NCBI GenBank assembly: GCA_964507325.1
Contig: CAZDQL010000110.1
Coordinates: forward strand, 1 to 20,725
Length of the DNA stretch: 20,725 bases
Direction: 5' to 3'
Source: CAZDQL01 sp964507325
Lineage (GTDB): Bacteria; Planctomycetota; UBA1135; GCA-002686595
In this document: piece by piece, positions 7,515 to 15,680 of the stretch
Layout: each line of letters opens with the position of its first letter
How positions within the stretch are numbered: position 1 is the stretch's first letter
Position numbers and translations under genes: made by a program
The notes under the pieces: model-generated
What the model was told of the DNA's origin: nothing
Database searches by the model: none
Seen by the model: only the letters and a program-made list of their open reading frames with translations

Positions 7515-9986
7515 CTACAGCTCCAGGACGCGCTCGATCGCCCGGCGCTCCCTGGGCGCGACGCAGGAGGGGTAGTAGGCCGCCAGGATGCGCAGGGAGC
7601 CCTCGTCCCCCAACTGGCAGAGGGTGTTCACGACTGTCCGCCGCAGCCCCGGATCGGTGGATTTCAGGAGTCGCGCCAGGTCGGCGCGGATCGGATCCTC
7701 CTCCCCGGCCAGCTCCCCGAGCAGCATCACCGCCCGCTCCCGCAGCGGACGGGGCGCCGCGGGATCGATGGCGATCTCCCGCAGCGGCTCCCTCGCCGCC
7801 GAGCCCTCGACGCGGGCCAGGACCCCCAGGAGGTGCAGGTGCGGCTGACCGTCCAGGGTCCAGCGCTGGCCCTCGAGCTTCTCGGCCACCCACGAGGTCG
7901 CCCCTTCCGGGTCGGAGGAGGCCAACAGCTCGGCCGCCGCGCCCATCACGCCCCAGCTCGTGCGCTCCTCGTAGACACGTCTCGCGAGCTCCGCCAGCCC
8001 GGGGTCCGGCCCGAAGCGCGCCAGGCCCCCCAGGGCTGCCGCGCGCACCCCCGCGTCGGGGTCGCCGCCGGCCGCCGATCCGAGGGCTCCACGCGCCCGT
8101 CCCCCCCCCAGGTGGCCGAGCACCTCCGCCGCGGCCAGCCGCACCCCCGGCGACGGGTCCTCGTCGAGGCGGGCCGTGATCGCTCGCAAGAGGGTCGCGC
8201 GCTCTTCGCCGCTGAGCTTGCGGGCGCGCGCCGCCAGGGCGCGCACGGCGCGGCGTCGCCCCACCACGTCGTCGTCGCCGGCGGCGATCGCCAGCCATTC
8301 GGCGGTCTGCTTGGCGCTCTTGATGCGCGCCGGCAACCAGCGGTGCTTGTCGAAGCGCACCCACTCGGGGCGTTCGCTGGCGGGCAGGGAGAAGAGCCCC
8401 CGGCGCTCCTCGATCTCGATGCGGTGCAGGGTCGACTCGCCCGCGACGCGCAGCTCGACCGACGCCGGCATCTCGAAGGCCTCCGGCACTCCCGGGGCCA
8501 CGGTGTGGGTCTGGTTGACCGTCAAGAGGACGCGTCCGCGCTGTCCGTCCCAGCGCCAGCGCACCTCGAGCTCGGGGTGCCCGGGGCCCCGGATCCACTG
8601 CTCGAAGAAGCGCGACAGGTCCTGGCCCGAGGCGACCTCCATGGCGCGGCGCAGGTCCTCGCTCGTCACCCCGCGCCCGGCATTCTCGCCCACGTAGCGC
8701 CGGAGTCCGGCGAAGAACGCCGTGTCCCCCAGGAGGAAGCGCAGGAGGTGCAGCCGGCTGGCTCCCCCCGCGTAGGCGTGGCCGCTGAAGAAGAGGTCCA
8801 GCGGGTCGCGACAGACCCCGTGCACCAGGGGCCGGGGCTGCGCGTCGTCCCCCGCCAGGTAGCCGGCGATGGCGTCGTCGATGCTCAGGCGGAAGCAGTC
8901 GACCCCCTCCGTCTCCTCGAACCAGAGGTGGGTCAGATACGTCGCGAAGCCCTCGTTGAGCCAGATCTGCGACCAGTCGCGGCAGGTGAGCAGGTCTCCG
9001 AACCACTGGTGCGCCGCCTCGTGCACCACCAGGCGGTCGGCGTCGCCGTCCACCAGCCCCAGCTCGTCGCGCAGCGCCCCCACGGTCAGCGTGGTGGCGG
9101 AGATGTTCTCCATGCCACCGAAGGGGAAGCCCTCCACGCAAGCGGTGGAGTACTTGCCGTAGGGGTAGCGCTTGCCCGTGACGCGCGACAGGAAGGCCAG
9201 GGCACTCGCCGTGGCGTCCAGGGACCCCTCCAGGCGACCCACGTAGTCGCGGGGCGCGAGGAAGGCCAGGGGCGTCCCCTCCCACTCCGAGTCGACGCGG
9301 GCCAGCTCGCCGCAGACCAGGGTCACGAGGTACGTCGGGTGGGGGAAGTGCATGCGCCAGAGCTCGCTCCGGCGCCCCCCGCTCGAGCGCGACTCGATCC
9401 GCTCGCCCGCCGCCACCGAGGTCCAGCCCGCGGGCATCGTGACCCGCAGCTCACTGGTGGCCCGGTCGGCCGGATCGTCCTGGCAGGGGAACCACCAGCG
9501 CGCATCCTCGCACTCCCCCTGGGTGAAGAGGTGAGTCGTCTCCGGGTGCCCGGCGAACCAGAGCCCCTTGACGGGAGTCCCCCCGTAGACGACCTCGACC
9601 TCGACCGCCCGGCCTCGCCCGACCGGGGTGGCGAGCTCGATGCGCAGGCGTCCGCCGTCGTGTAGGAAGGAGAGCTCCTCTCCGGAGCCGTCGAGCACGC
9701 GCTCGACCTCGAGCCCCTCCAGGTCGAGGGTCACCGTGCGCAGACCGTCGGCGACACCGAAGAGCCGCACCCTGCAGCGCCCTTCGATGCGCCGCTCCTC
9801 GGGGTAGACCCCCAGGTCGAGGGCGTAGTGCTCCACGTCGATGTCGGTGGGGCGCGTCCCGATCGTGCGCGGGGGGACCAGGCCGCCCAGGATGGGCGGC
9901 GCCTCGGTGCGCGAGTCCGGCGCGGCGCAGCCGGCGGCGAGCGCTAGGAGCAGGGTGGGTGTCCTCTTCATCACCCTGCGGACCAT
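7515..9986 (-). CDS. M1-family zinc aminopeptidase lipoprotein with C-terminal HEAT repeats
   Basis: This 823-residue metallopeptidase probably removes N-terminal residues from peptides outside the cytoplasm. After MVRRVMKR a hydrophobic stretch ends in a lipobox-like LAAGC, suggesting a lipoprotein. The N-terminal beta domain (about 50-250) precedes the exopeptidase signature GGMEN (290-294). The zinc site HEAAH (322-326) is followed 18 residues later by the third ligand E345 in WLNEGF. From about residue 570 to the end the sequence is alpha-helical and Ala/Leu/Arg-rich with HEAT-like repeats (VRLAAAEVLGHLGG; VRAAALGGLARFG). I chose the ATG at 9984-9986, preceded by AAGGGGGG at about 9 nt; an ATG 9 codons upstream (10013) is also open, and one 5 codons downstream (9971) is possible. 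Substrate specificity cannot be read from sequence. Confidence 0.9.
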   Translation of the reverse strand: MVRRVMKRTPTLLLALAAGCAAPDSRTEAPPILGGLVPPRTIGTRPTDIDVEHYALDLGVYPEERRIEGRCRVRLFGVADGLRTVTLDLEGLEVERVLDGSGEELSFLHDGGRLRIELATPVGRGRAVEVEVVYGGTPVKGLWFAGHPETTHLFTQGECEDARWWFPCQDDPADRATSELRVTMPAGWTSVAAGERIESRSSGGRRSELWRMHFPHPTYLVTLVCGELARVDSEWEGTPLAFLAPRDYVGRLEGSLDATASALAFLSRVTGKRYPYGKYSTACVEGFPFGGMENISATTLTVGALRDELGLVDGDADRLVVHEAAHQWFGDLLTCRDWSQIWLNEGFATYLTHLWFEETEGVDCFRLSIDDAIAGYLAGDDAQPRPLVHGVCRDPLDLFFSGHAYAGGASRLHLLRFLLGDTAFFAGLRRYVGENAGRGVTSEDLRRAMEVASGQDLSRFFEQWIRGPGHPELEVRWRWDGQRGRVLLTVNQTHTVAPGVPEAFEMPASVELRVAGESTLHRIEIEERRGLFSLPASERPEWVRFDKHRWLPARIKSAKQTAEWLAIAAGDDDVVGRRRAVRALAARARKLSGEERATLLRAITARLDEDPSPGVRLAAAEVLGHLGGGRARGALGSAAGGDPDAGVRAAALGGLARFGPDPGLAELARRVYEERTSWGVMGAAAELLASSDPEGATSWVAEKLEGQRWTLDGQPHLHLLGVLARVEGSAAREPLREIAIDPAAPRPLRERAVMLLGELAGEEDPIRADLARLLKSTDPGLRRTVVNTLCQLGDEGSLRILAAYYPSCVAPRERRAIERVLEL

Positions 9987-10239
9987 ACTGAACTGCCCCC
10001 CTTCAGTGTGCATCCGGCCGTCGACGCACCGACTGCCGCTCTCGGAGCCCGCTCTCAGGCCTCCTGGATCCCGCCTCCGCCCGGCGCCCGTTCACCACCC
10101 CTCCAGTAGGGCCTGCGCCAGGGGGAGGGCGCTCCAAGTCCTTTGGAGCAAAGAAGCTACGACGAGCGGTCTCCCGAGAAGCACATCGAAGGGTGGCAGT
10201 TCAGAATCACTGCGAGTTGGGTTGGGTATTGTCGCCCCC
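9987..10239. other. divergent intergenic region with inverted repeats
   Basis: This 253-bp region separates the M1 gene (minus) from the unknown gene (plus). It contains a perfect 7-bp inverted repeat, GCTCCAA/TTGGAGC, at 10131-10137 and 10143-10149 with a 5-nt loop. A second, overlapping pair, GCGCC/GGCGC, lies at 10115-10119 and 10128-10132. The two cannot form together. A TATTGT hexamer at 10227-10232, 7 nt before the GTG of the plus-strand gene, could be a -10 box for a leaderless message. No good -35 box is visible. Confidence 0.4.
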
Positions 10240-11031
10240 GTGGACTTCCTGCTCGAGTGCATCGGCTTCCCCCCCGAGGCCGACCTGGAGACCCTCACCG
10301 CCCGCGTGCTCGGGGAGGGCGAGGCGGTCCCCTGGCGTGGGGACCCCGAGAACCACAAGCGCCTGCCCCTCGGAGATGGGTTGGAGCTGAGGGTCGACCG
10401 CGAGCCGGGCCAGGACTTCTGGACCCTCCTGCCCCACTATCGCGTGCCCCACCGGCTGCGGATCGCGGTGCGGGAGCTGCGCAGCGTGCCCGATTCCCCC
10501 TTCGACGCCCTCCTGACGGGCTGGGCCGTCCCCCCCCTGCCGGACGACCCGGAGCCGATCGGCGGACTGGGGCGCCCCGGGGCGTACCTCTTGGCGACCT
10601 GGCTCAGCGACGCCCGCAAGCTGCCGCGGCACCTGGCCCCCGGGCACGTGCTGGCGGTCTCGGTGGCGGGATTCGCCCTCGAGATCGACTACGTGGGGCC
10701 CAACGACGGCGTGCGCGATCAGGCGATCCTGGAGCGGCCGCGGGGCGCCGCCGTGGAGCCCTTGGGGGGGAGCGAGGATCCGGGCGGCTGTGCCGAGGTC
10801 TCGCTGCGCATCCAGTCGATCCGCCACCTGCGCAACCCCCTGTCCGGCGAGGTGGTTCGGATGCTGGTCTGCGACGCACCGGAGCGGCCGCTGACGCTCT
10901 TCGTGAGCCCCTGGCAGCTGTCCTCCGACGGCCTGCCGGACCCTCGGCCCGGGTGGCGCATCGAAGGGACGGTCATGTTCACGGGGACCATCGCCGGGGG
11001 GCTGCCCCGCAGGCGCGCCAAGGCGCGCTAG
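10240..11031 (+). CDS. protein of unknown function, 263 residues
   Basis: I do not recognise a named family. The predicted cytosolic protein starts at GTG 10240 (VDFLLECIGFPPEAD); the frame is open upstream, but the upstream translation looks noncoding. The sequence is rich in Pro, Gly, Leu and charged residues with alternating strand-like stretches. Notable blocks are WTLLPHYRVPHRLRIAV in the N-terminal third, GHVLAVSVAGFALEIDYVG in the middle, and near the end VSLRIQSIRHLRN and GWRIEGTVMFTGTIAG, which look like strands of a beta-barrel. There is no signal peptide or membrane segment and no obvious catalytic motif. Codon use and GC look like the neighbours. Its TAG overlaps the TAG of the convergent metallopeptidase gene in a shared CTAG. 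Confidence 0.7.
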   Translation: MDFLLECIGFPPEADLETLTARVLGEGEAVPWRGDPENHKRLPLGDGLELRVDREPGQDFWTLLPHYRVPHRLRIAVRELRSVPDSPFDALLTGWAVPPLPDDPEPIGGLGRPGAYLLATWLSDARKLPRHLAPGHVLAVSVAGFALEIDYVGPNDGVRDQAILERPRGAAVEPLGGSEDPGGCAEVSLRIQSIRHLRNPLSGEVVRMLVCDAPERPLTLFVSPWQLSSDGLPDPRPGWRIEGTVMFTGTIAGGLPRRRAKAR

Positions 11032-12377
11032 CGCTCGGCAGGCTCCGAGAAGAAGGAGATCGCCCGGCAGAGCTCGTCGACCTCCTCCGCCGTCAGGCCG
11101 CACCAGCTGGTGATGAACACCTCGTCGTCCCGCGGCGATTCGATGCGGAAGCCGTTGAGATCGGGGTCGAGCGATCCGCCGGCCGCCTTCGACTCCTCGA
11201 TCTCCTCCGCCAGGGCTCCGACCGCCTCCGCGAACTCGGTGGCGTCCTTGATGCTGTCCCAACGGGTGCAGAGGCGCAGGAAGAGGTCCCGTCCCCGCTC
11301 CCCATCGCGCCCGAGCAGCAGGTAGCGATCACCTCCCCAGCCCGCCGCCGCCTCGTTGGTGAACTCGAGCGAGAGCAGCCCGGAGAGGGAGACGTCCAAC
11401 CCCGACCGCTCTTCGAAGGGGGTCGTCACCATGGCGGTGACGAGCTCGCCGAGGGTGTCCTCCAAGAGCAGCTCGAAACCGGCGGGGAGAGGAGCGACCT
11501 GCGCCCCGATCCGCTGCGGCTCGTCGACGTAGGTGCGGTTCCAGTACTTGACTGGGTGCAACACCTGCTCGGTGGAGCGGGGGGGCTCCTCGAGGGCCCG
11601 TTCGACGTCGATCGACCGGGCGGGACTGGCCAGGAGGGTCATCCGCGCCTGGCGCCTGAGGAAGGACTGCCCCTGGTTGTAGATCGCGATCAGGGGTTTC
11701 CAGACGAAGGGGGGCGCTAGGTGGATGGCCCGGCCGGGGAGCCCGCCCCGGGTCCTGCCCAGGCGCTCCAGCTCGGCCGTGCCCAAGTGCTCCCGGGCCC
11801 ACTGCAGCATCGTCTCCGCACCGCTGCCCTCCACCACCGCCGAGTGGGCGAGCTGGGCGTCACTGTCCCCCTGGAGCGCCCGCTGGGTGCCGTCCAGGTC
11901 GAAGTGCTGGTCGTCCAGGGCGTGCGTGAGCTCGTGGGCGACGACCAGCGGGACCAGGTCGGGGCTCACCGAATCGAGCACGTAGAAGGTGTTCTCGTCG
12001 GGGTCGTAGAACCCGCCGGCCTGCTCCTCCAGCACCGTGCTCAGCACGCTCTCCAGGTCGAAGTCCCCGGGGATCAGTCCCAGGAGCTTGGCGACCTCCT
12101 CGTCCCGCTCGATTCGTTCCGAGCCCCCTTGGGCCTCCATCCGCTGGCGGACGTAGGCCAGGTAGAGCGCCCGGTCCGCCAGCTCGACCTCGACCGGCTG
12201 TTTGAACTCCAGGCCGCGCAGCTCCTCGATCTGGACCTGGACGTCGCGCGCCAGGCGCCGCAGGGACCCGAGGTCGAGCAGGTCGTCCGCGGCGGCCTCC
12301 TGGGCGGGCTGCACCGCCGCCGGAGGGGCGAGGGGGTAGAGCGCGACGAGGGCGAGGAGGGCGGGGATCGGGCTCAC
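11028..12377 (-). CDS. exported HExxH zinc metallopeptidase
   Basis: This 449-residue protein has an N-terminal hydrophobic signal (MSPIPALLALVALYPLA) and is probably secreted or periplasmic. The zinc motif HELTH is at 148-152, in VVAHELTHALDDQH. VVEGSGAETML (181-191) supplies a plausible third ligand, E183, in the gluzincin-like pattern where a Glu lies about 30 residues after HExxH. GGFYDPDENTFYV (121-133) precedes the zinc motif, as in related bacterial and archaeal putative metallopeptidases. The rest is of unknown specificity. The start is a GTG at 12375-12377 with a strong Shine-Dalgarno (GAGGTGA, about 5 nt spacing); the frame continues upstream only as a shadow of the AGCS gene. Stops with the convergent gene overlap at CTAG. 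Peptidase type is well supported; substrate is unknown. Confidence 0.8.
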   Translation of the reverse strand: MSPIPALLALVALYPLAPPAAVQPAQEAAADDLLDLGSLRRLARDVQVQIEELRGLEFKQPVEVELADRALYLAYVRQRMEAQGGSERIERDEEVAKLLGLIPGDFDLESVLSTVLEEQAGGFYDPDENTFYVLDSVSPDLVPLVVAHELTHALDDQHFDLDGTQRALQGDSDAQLAHSAVVEGSGAETMLQWAREHLGTAELERLGRTRGGLPGRAIHLAPPFVWKPLIAIYNQGQSFLRRQARMTLLASPARSIDVERALEEPPRSTEQVLHPVKYWNRTYVDEPQRIGAQVAPLPAGFELLLEDTLGELVTAMVTTPFEERSGLDVSLSGLLSLEFTNEAAAGWGGDRYLLLGRDGERGRDLFLRLCTRWDSIKDATEFAEAVGALAEEIEESKAAGGSLDPDLNGFRIESPRDDEVFITSWCGLTAEEVDELCRAISFFSEPAER

Positions 12378-12380
12378 GGG

Positions 12381-12406
12381 GTCACCTCGGAGGTGGGGCC
12401 ACCTCC
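12381..12406 (-). promoter_or_regulatory. mutually exclusive hairpins around the metallopeptidase ribosome-binding site
   Basis: In the mRNA (minus strand) the order is GGAGGUGG (12406-12399), CC, CCACCUCC (12396-12389), then the Shine-Dalgarno GAGGUGA (12388-12382). The middle segment can pair perfectly with the upstream GGAGGUGG, leaving the Shine-Dalgarno free. Alternatively it can pair by CACC/GGUG with the Shine-Dalgarno and hide it. The repeats are seen in the sequence; regulation is inference. Confidence 0.35.
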
Positions 12407-12507
12407 TGGGCAGTCCTTTGGGGTAGTCACCCTGGATCGGGGGGCTTCGTTTCTGGATCGAAAAGGCCGCGACGGACGTCGCCGGGGGATTCGGGCCGGC
12501 GTACCCG

Positions 12508-12513
12508 TACAAT
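12508..12513 (+). promoter_or_regulatory. possible -10 box of the AGCS gene
   Basis: TACAAT matches five of six bases of the sigma70 -10 consensus in a GC-rich divergent intergenic region, about 90 bp before the AGCS start. The same hexamer lies just before rnpB. No recognisable -35 hexamer stands 16-18 bp upstream, so this is a weak call. Confidence 0.25.
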
Positions 12514-12602
12514 GCGCCGCTCCGCCCTCGGACGCCTCGCCGCGGCCGAAACGTCCGTGACGGTCGAGCCTTGCGGTCCCCAAATCCCCCCCAGGAACCC
12601 CT

Positions 12603-14483
12603 ATGCGGCTCTCCACGCGCCCCCTGCTCCTCCTCGTGGTCCTCCTCTCGACCCTGGCCCTGGCCGGGAACGCCACGGCCCAGGAGGTGCCGGCGACGGG
12701 GGAGGTCGCGGAGGCTCCCGATCCCGACGACGCGCTCAAGGAGGCCCTCGAGGCCCGGCTCGACACCCTGCTCGAGGGGCGGGCGGATCGCTGGACGGTC
12801 ACGGTGGACAAGGTTGAGGAGCCCAAGGACTGGCAGGAGCGGGTCGACCGGGTGATGGCCAAGGTCAACGCGGCGGTGGGTGCGATCTTCTTCTACGACG
12901 TGGGCGGGACGGTATTGGGGGGGAAGGAGCCGATCGACGCGACCGCAGCCCTGGAGGATCCCGCGGCCCTCGAGGCCGTGGTGGCCGAGCTGGTGCGCAG
13001 GGCAGAGGCGGAGGATTTCGAGCTCTCCGTGGCCGAGGTCGAGCTCACCATCCCCACCCACACCGCCACCGGGGCGGACCGCAAGGCCACCCTCACGGCT
13101 ACCGACTCCGGGATGCCCCTGGCCGTGCTGTGGCTGGTCCTGGGGGCGATCTTCTTCACCGTGCGCATGGGCTTCGTGCAACTGCGCGCCCTGGGCCACG
13201 CCGTGCGCGTCACCCGCGGGGACTACGACAACCCCGAGGACGAGGGGGAAGTCACCCACTTCCAGGCGCTCAGCGCGGCCCTCTCCGCCACCGTCGGCCT
13301 GGGCAACATCGCCGGGGTGGCGATCGCCATCTCGATCGGCGGCCCCGGCGCCACGGTCTGGATGATCCTGGCCGGGTTCCTGGGGATGGCCTCCAAGTTC
13401 ACCGAGTGCACCCTCGGGCAGATGTACCGCCGCCAGCGCCCCGACGGGAGCGTGATGGGGGGCGCGATGTACTACCTCTCCGACGGCCTGAAGGAACTCG
13501 GGGTGGGGGGGATCGGGCGCCTGTTGGCGGTGATCTTCGCCCTCCTCTGCGTCGGGGGCTCGTTGGCCGGCGGCAACAGCTTCCAGGTCAACCAGTCGCT
13601 GAACGCCCTCAAGGAGACGGTGCCGTTCTTCGTCGAGTACAACTGGATGTACGGCCTGATCATGACCACCCTGGTGGCGGCCGTGATCCTCGGTGGCCTG
13701 CGCCGCATCGCCTCGACCGCCGAGAAGATCGTGCCCACCATGTGCGGCATCTACGTCCTGGCCGCGCTGACGGTGATCGTCCTGCACGCCTCGGAGGTCC
13801 CCGCCGCCATCGGGACGATCCTCTCCGGCGCCATGACGCCCGCGGCCGGTTTCGGCGGCTTGATGGGGGTCCTGGTGCAGGGCTTCAAGCGTGCCGCCTT
13901 CTCCAACGAGGCGGGGGTCGGCTCGGCGGCGATCGCCCACTCGGCGGCCAAGACCGAGTACCCCGTGCGGGAGGGGGTGGTGGCCCTGCTCGAGCCGATG
14001 ATCGACACGATCATCGTCTGCACCATGACCGCCCTGGTGATCGTCATCACCGGCGCCTACCAGGGGGTCGACGCCAGCGGCGAGGCGACCGTCTTCGCGC
14101 CCTATCTGCAGGACGCCAACGGCGCCGGCCTGACCTCCCAGGCCTTCGCGACGACCCTCTCCTGGTTCCCCTACGTGCTGGCGGTGGCGGTGGTGCTCTT
14201 CGCCTTCTCGACTATGATCTCGTGGTCGTACTACGGCGAGCGCTGTTGGGTCTGGCTCTTCGGTGACCAGAGCTCCCTCTCCTACAAGATGCTCTTCCTG
14301 GTCTTCGTCTTCCTGGGCTCGGTGATCACCGCCCAGCAGGTGCTGGAGTTCGGGGACCTGATGATCCTGGGGATGGCGCTGCCGAACATCCTGGGGGTGG
14401 TCCTGCTCTCCGGGAAGGTGAAGCGGTCCCTGGACGGGTACATGGAGGAGCTGCGCTCCGGCAAGATGAAGCCCTTCGAATAG
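12603..14483 (+). CDS. AGCS-family sodium:alanine symporter with extended N-terminus
   Basis: This 626-residue inner-membrane protein would import alanine, glycine or a similar amino acid with Na+ (AGCS family). The core starts with a transmembrane segment at about 172-195 (LAVLWLVLGAIFFTVRMGF). The family block FQALSAALSATVGLGNIAGV follows. SIGGPGATVWMILAGFLGMA, the FSNEAGVGSAAIAHSAAK substrate/sodium block and further helices follow in the usual order. Unusually, residues 1-26 look like a cleavable signal peptide (ending NATAQE), and about 140 soluble residues precede the first core helix, including a helix (76-95) and a strand-rich insert (about 103-168). Related symporters have a much shorter N-terminus. 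The ATG is preceded by AGGA at a 6-nt spacing. It is divergent from the metallopeptidase, so the pair may share a regulatory region. Confidence 0.9.
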   Translation: MRLSTRPLLLLVVLLSTLALAGNATAQEVPATGEVAEAPDPDDALKEALEARLDTLLEGRADRWTVTVDKVEEPKDWQERVDRVMAKVNAAVGAIFFYDVGGTVLGGKEPIDATAALEDPAALEAVVAELVRRAEAEDFELSVAEVELTIPTHTATGADRKATLTATDSGMPLAVLWLVLGAIFFTVRMGFVQLRALGHAVRVTRGDYDNPEDEGEVTHFQALSAALSATVGLGNIAGVAIAISIGGPGATVWMILAGFLGMASKFTECTLGQMYRRQRPDGSVMGGAMYYLSDGLKELGVGGIGRLLAVIFALLCVGGSLAGGNSFQVNQSLNALKETVPFFVEYNWMYGLIMTTLVAAVILGGLRRIASTAEKIVPTMCGIYVLAALTVIVLHASEVPAAIGTILSGAMTPAAGFGGLMGVLVQGFKRAAFSNEAGVGSAAIAHSAAKTEYPVREGVVALLEPMIDTIIVCTMTALVIVITGAYQGVDASGEATVFAPYLQDANGAGLTSQAFATTLSWFPYVLAVAVVLFAFSTMISWSYYGERCWVWLFGDQSSLSYKMLFLVFVFLGSVITAQQVLEFGDLMILGMALPNILGVVLLSGKVKRSLDGYMEELRSGKMKPFE

Positions 14484-14500
14484 TCCCGGCCGGAATTCCC

Positions 14501-14524
14501 GGGGCAGGGCAGGAACCCTGTTCC
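14501..14524 (+). terminator. possible terminator hairpin after the AGCS gene
   Basis: GGGGCAGGG (14501-14509) pairs with CCCTGTTCC (14516-14524), including two G-U pairs, around a 6-nt loop, 17 bp after the AGCS stop. No U-run follows, so intrinsic termination is uncertain. Confidence 0.35.
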
Positions 14525-14550
14525 CGCACAGCCGATATACATGGGGTCCC

Positions 14551-15627
14551 ATGCGCCCCGGCTACACCCTGATCTCGACCCTCGTGCTGCCCCTCCTGCT
14601 GGCCCTGCCGGCACCGGAGGCGGGCGCCGCGCCGTGGGATCCGGGTGTCTCGGCACCCCTCCAGGGCCGGGGGCGGAGCTGGAAGCCGAAGCAGGCCAAG
14701 CGGGGCAAGAACCGCATCTTCGGTGGCGCCAAGGTGCGCCTGACCGGGCCGGTGCGACGCCGGACGGTGAACCCCCAGGAGGCGATGGCCAAGGTCCGGG
14801 AGCTGCAGATCCGCGGCAAGTCCCGCGCCCTGGGGGCGGACGAGCGCGTCTTCGCCCTGGCGGACGAGGAGCAGCTGCGCGGGTGGTTCACGATCTGCGA
14901 CCACAACGCCAACGGCTGGATCTCCTTCTCGGAGTCCGCCCACTCCCTGCGCTGCACCCGCGGGCGCTTCCAGCACTTCGACCTCGATCGCGACGGGCGC
15001 CTGATCCCCGCCGAGTTCCAGGAGTACTACCTGCACTACGCCCTGACGGCCCAGGGGTTCACCGCGCCGCGTCGCAAGAAGTCCTCGGGACCTCCGCCCC
15101 AGCGCACCCCCGAGCAGGTCCGCAACGCCTACGACGCAGACCTGGACGGGGGCCTGAACCTGTTCGAGCTGAAGCGTCTGTTGATCGACTACGATCAGGA
15201 GTTCTCCGACCCGGAGCGCCTCCTGGCGGCCCTCGACTCCTCCGGAGATCAGCTTCTGACGATCGACGAGCTGGAGGGCCTGGGAGCGGTGCTCTCCCCC
15301 TCCGAGCCCGCCACCGTGGACGCCACCGACGGGCACCCGAGCCCGAAGACGATCGCCGACCTCTTCGGCCAGGTGACCTCGAGAGGGACCGAGGAGGAGC
15401 CCGTCCCCGGGCCGCCGCAGATCGTGGGGCCGGTGGGGCACTTCCGCCGGCTCGATCTCGACGACGACGGCTACATCTCCTTGGCGGATCTCGAGCTCCT
15501 GGGTCGGCCTGTGCGCGTCAGGATGCGGCCGGGAGCCGTCCTGAGCACCCTCGATCGCGATGGGGACATGCGCCTCGACATGGCGGAGTTCCTGGCCGGC
15601 ATCTCCTCCCTCGAGGAGCGCGACTGA
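14551..15627 (+). CDS. secreted protein with six EF-hand calcium-binding loops
   Basis: This predicted 358-residue protein has a signal peptide (hydrophobic 6-20, then PEAGAA-PW). A basic linker (40-73) is followed by six EF-hand-type 12-residue loops: 117-128 (DHNANGWISFSE), 144-155 (DLDRDGRLIPAE), 195-206 (DADLDGGLNLFE), 229-240 (DSSGDQLLTIDE), 302-313 (DLDDDGYISLAD) and 335-346 (DRDGDMRLDMAE). They fall into three neighbouring pairs. Loops 4 and 6 lack the usual Gly at position 6, so they may bind more weakly, and loop 5 ends in Asp rather than Glu. The role is probably Ca2+ binding or Ca2+-dependent folding outside the cytoplasm; no enzymatic domain is visible. TATACAT at 14536-14542 lies 8 nt before the ATG and could be a -10 box for a leaderless message. 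Confidence 0.88.
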   Translation: MRPGYTLISTLVLPLLLALPAPEAGAAPWDPGVSAPLQGRGRSWKPKQAKRGKNRIFGGAKVRLTGPVRRRTVNPQEAMAKVRELQIRGKSRALGADERVFALADEEQLRGWFTICDHNANGWISFSESAHSLRCTRGRFQHFDLDRDGRLIPAEFQEYYLHYALTAQGFTAPRRKKSSGPPPQRTPEQVRNAYDADLDGGLNLFELKRLLIDYDQEFSDPERLLAALDSSGDQLLTIDELEGLGAVLSPSEPATVDATDGHPSPKTIADLFGQVTSRGTEEEPVPGPPQIVGPVGHFRRLDLDDDGYISLADLELLGRPVRVRMRPGAVLSTLDRDGDMRLDMAEFLAGISSLEERD

Positions 15628-15680
15628 GGCCGGGGTGAATCACACCACTAGGATGGGCCCTCCATCCCCGTTGCGACGCC

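Noticed and set aside
7384..9285. A 633-codon minus-strand frame inside the M1 gene
   Set aside because: It is another frame of the same strand; the M1 zinc motif, GGMEN and signal peptide are all in the 7515-9986 frame.
12378..14552. Long upstream extension of the metallopeptidase frame
   Set aside because: It runs antisense through the AGCS symporter, has His/Gly/Asp-rich noncoding character, and the GTG at 12377 has a strong Shine-Dalgarno and starts a signal peptide.
14541..15638. Alternative plus-strand frame starting at the ATG at 14541
   Set aside because: It is a shifted frame of the EF-hand gene with a Pro/Arg/Gly-rich translation; the EF-hand loops are in the 14551 frame.
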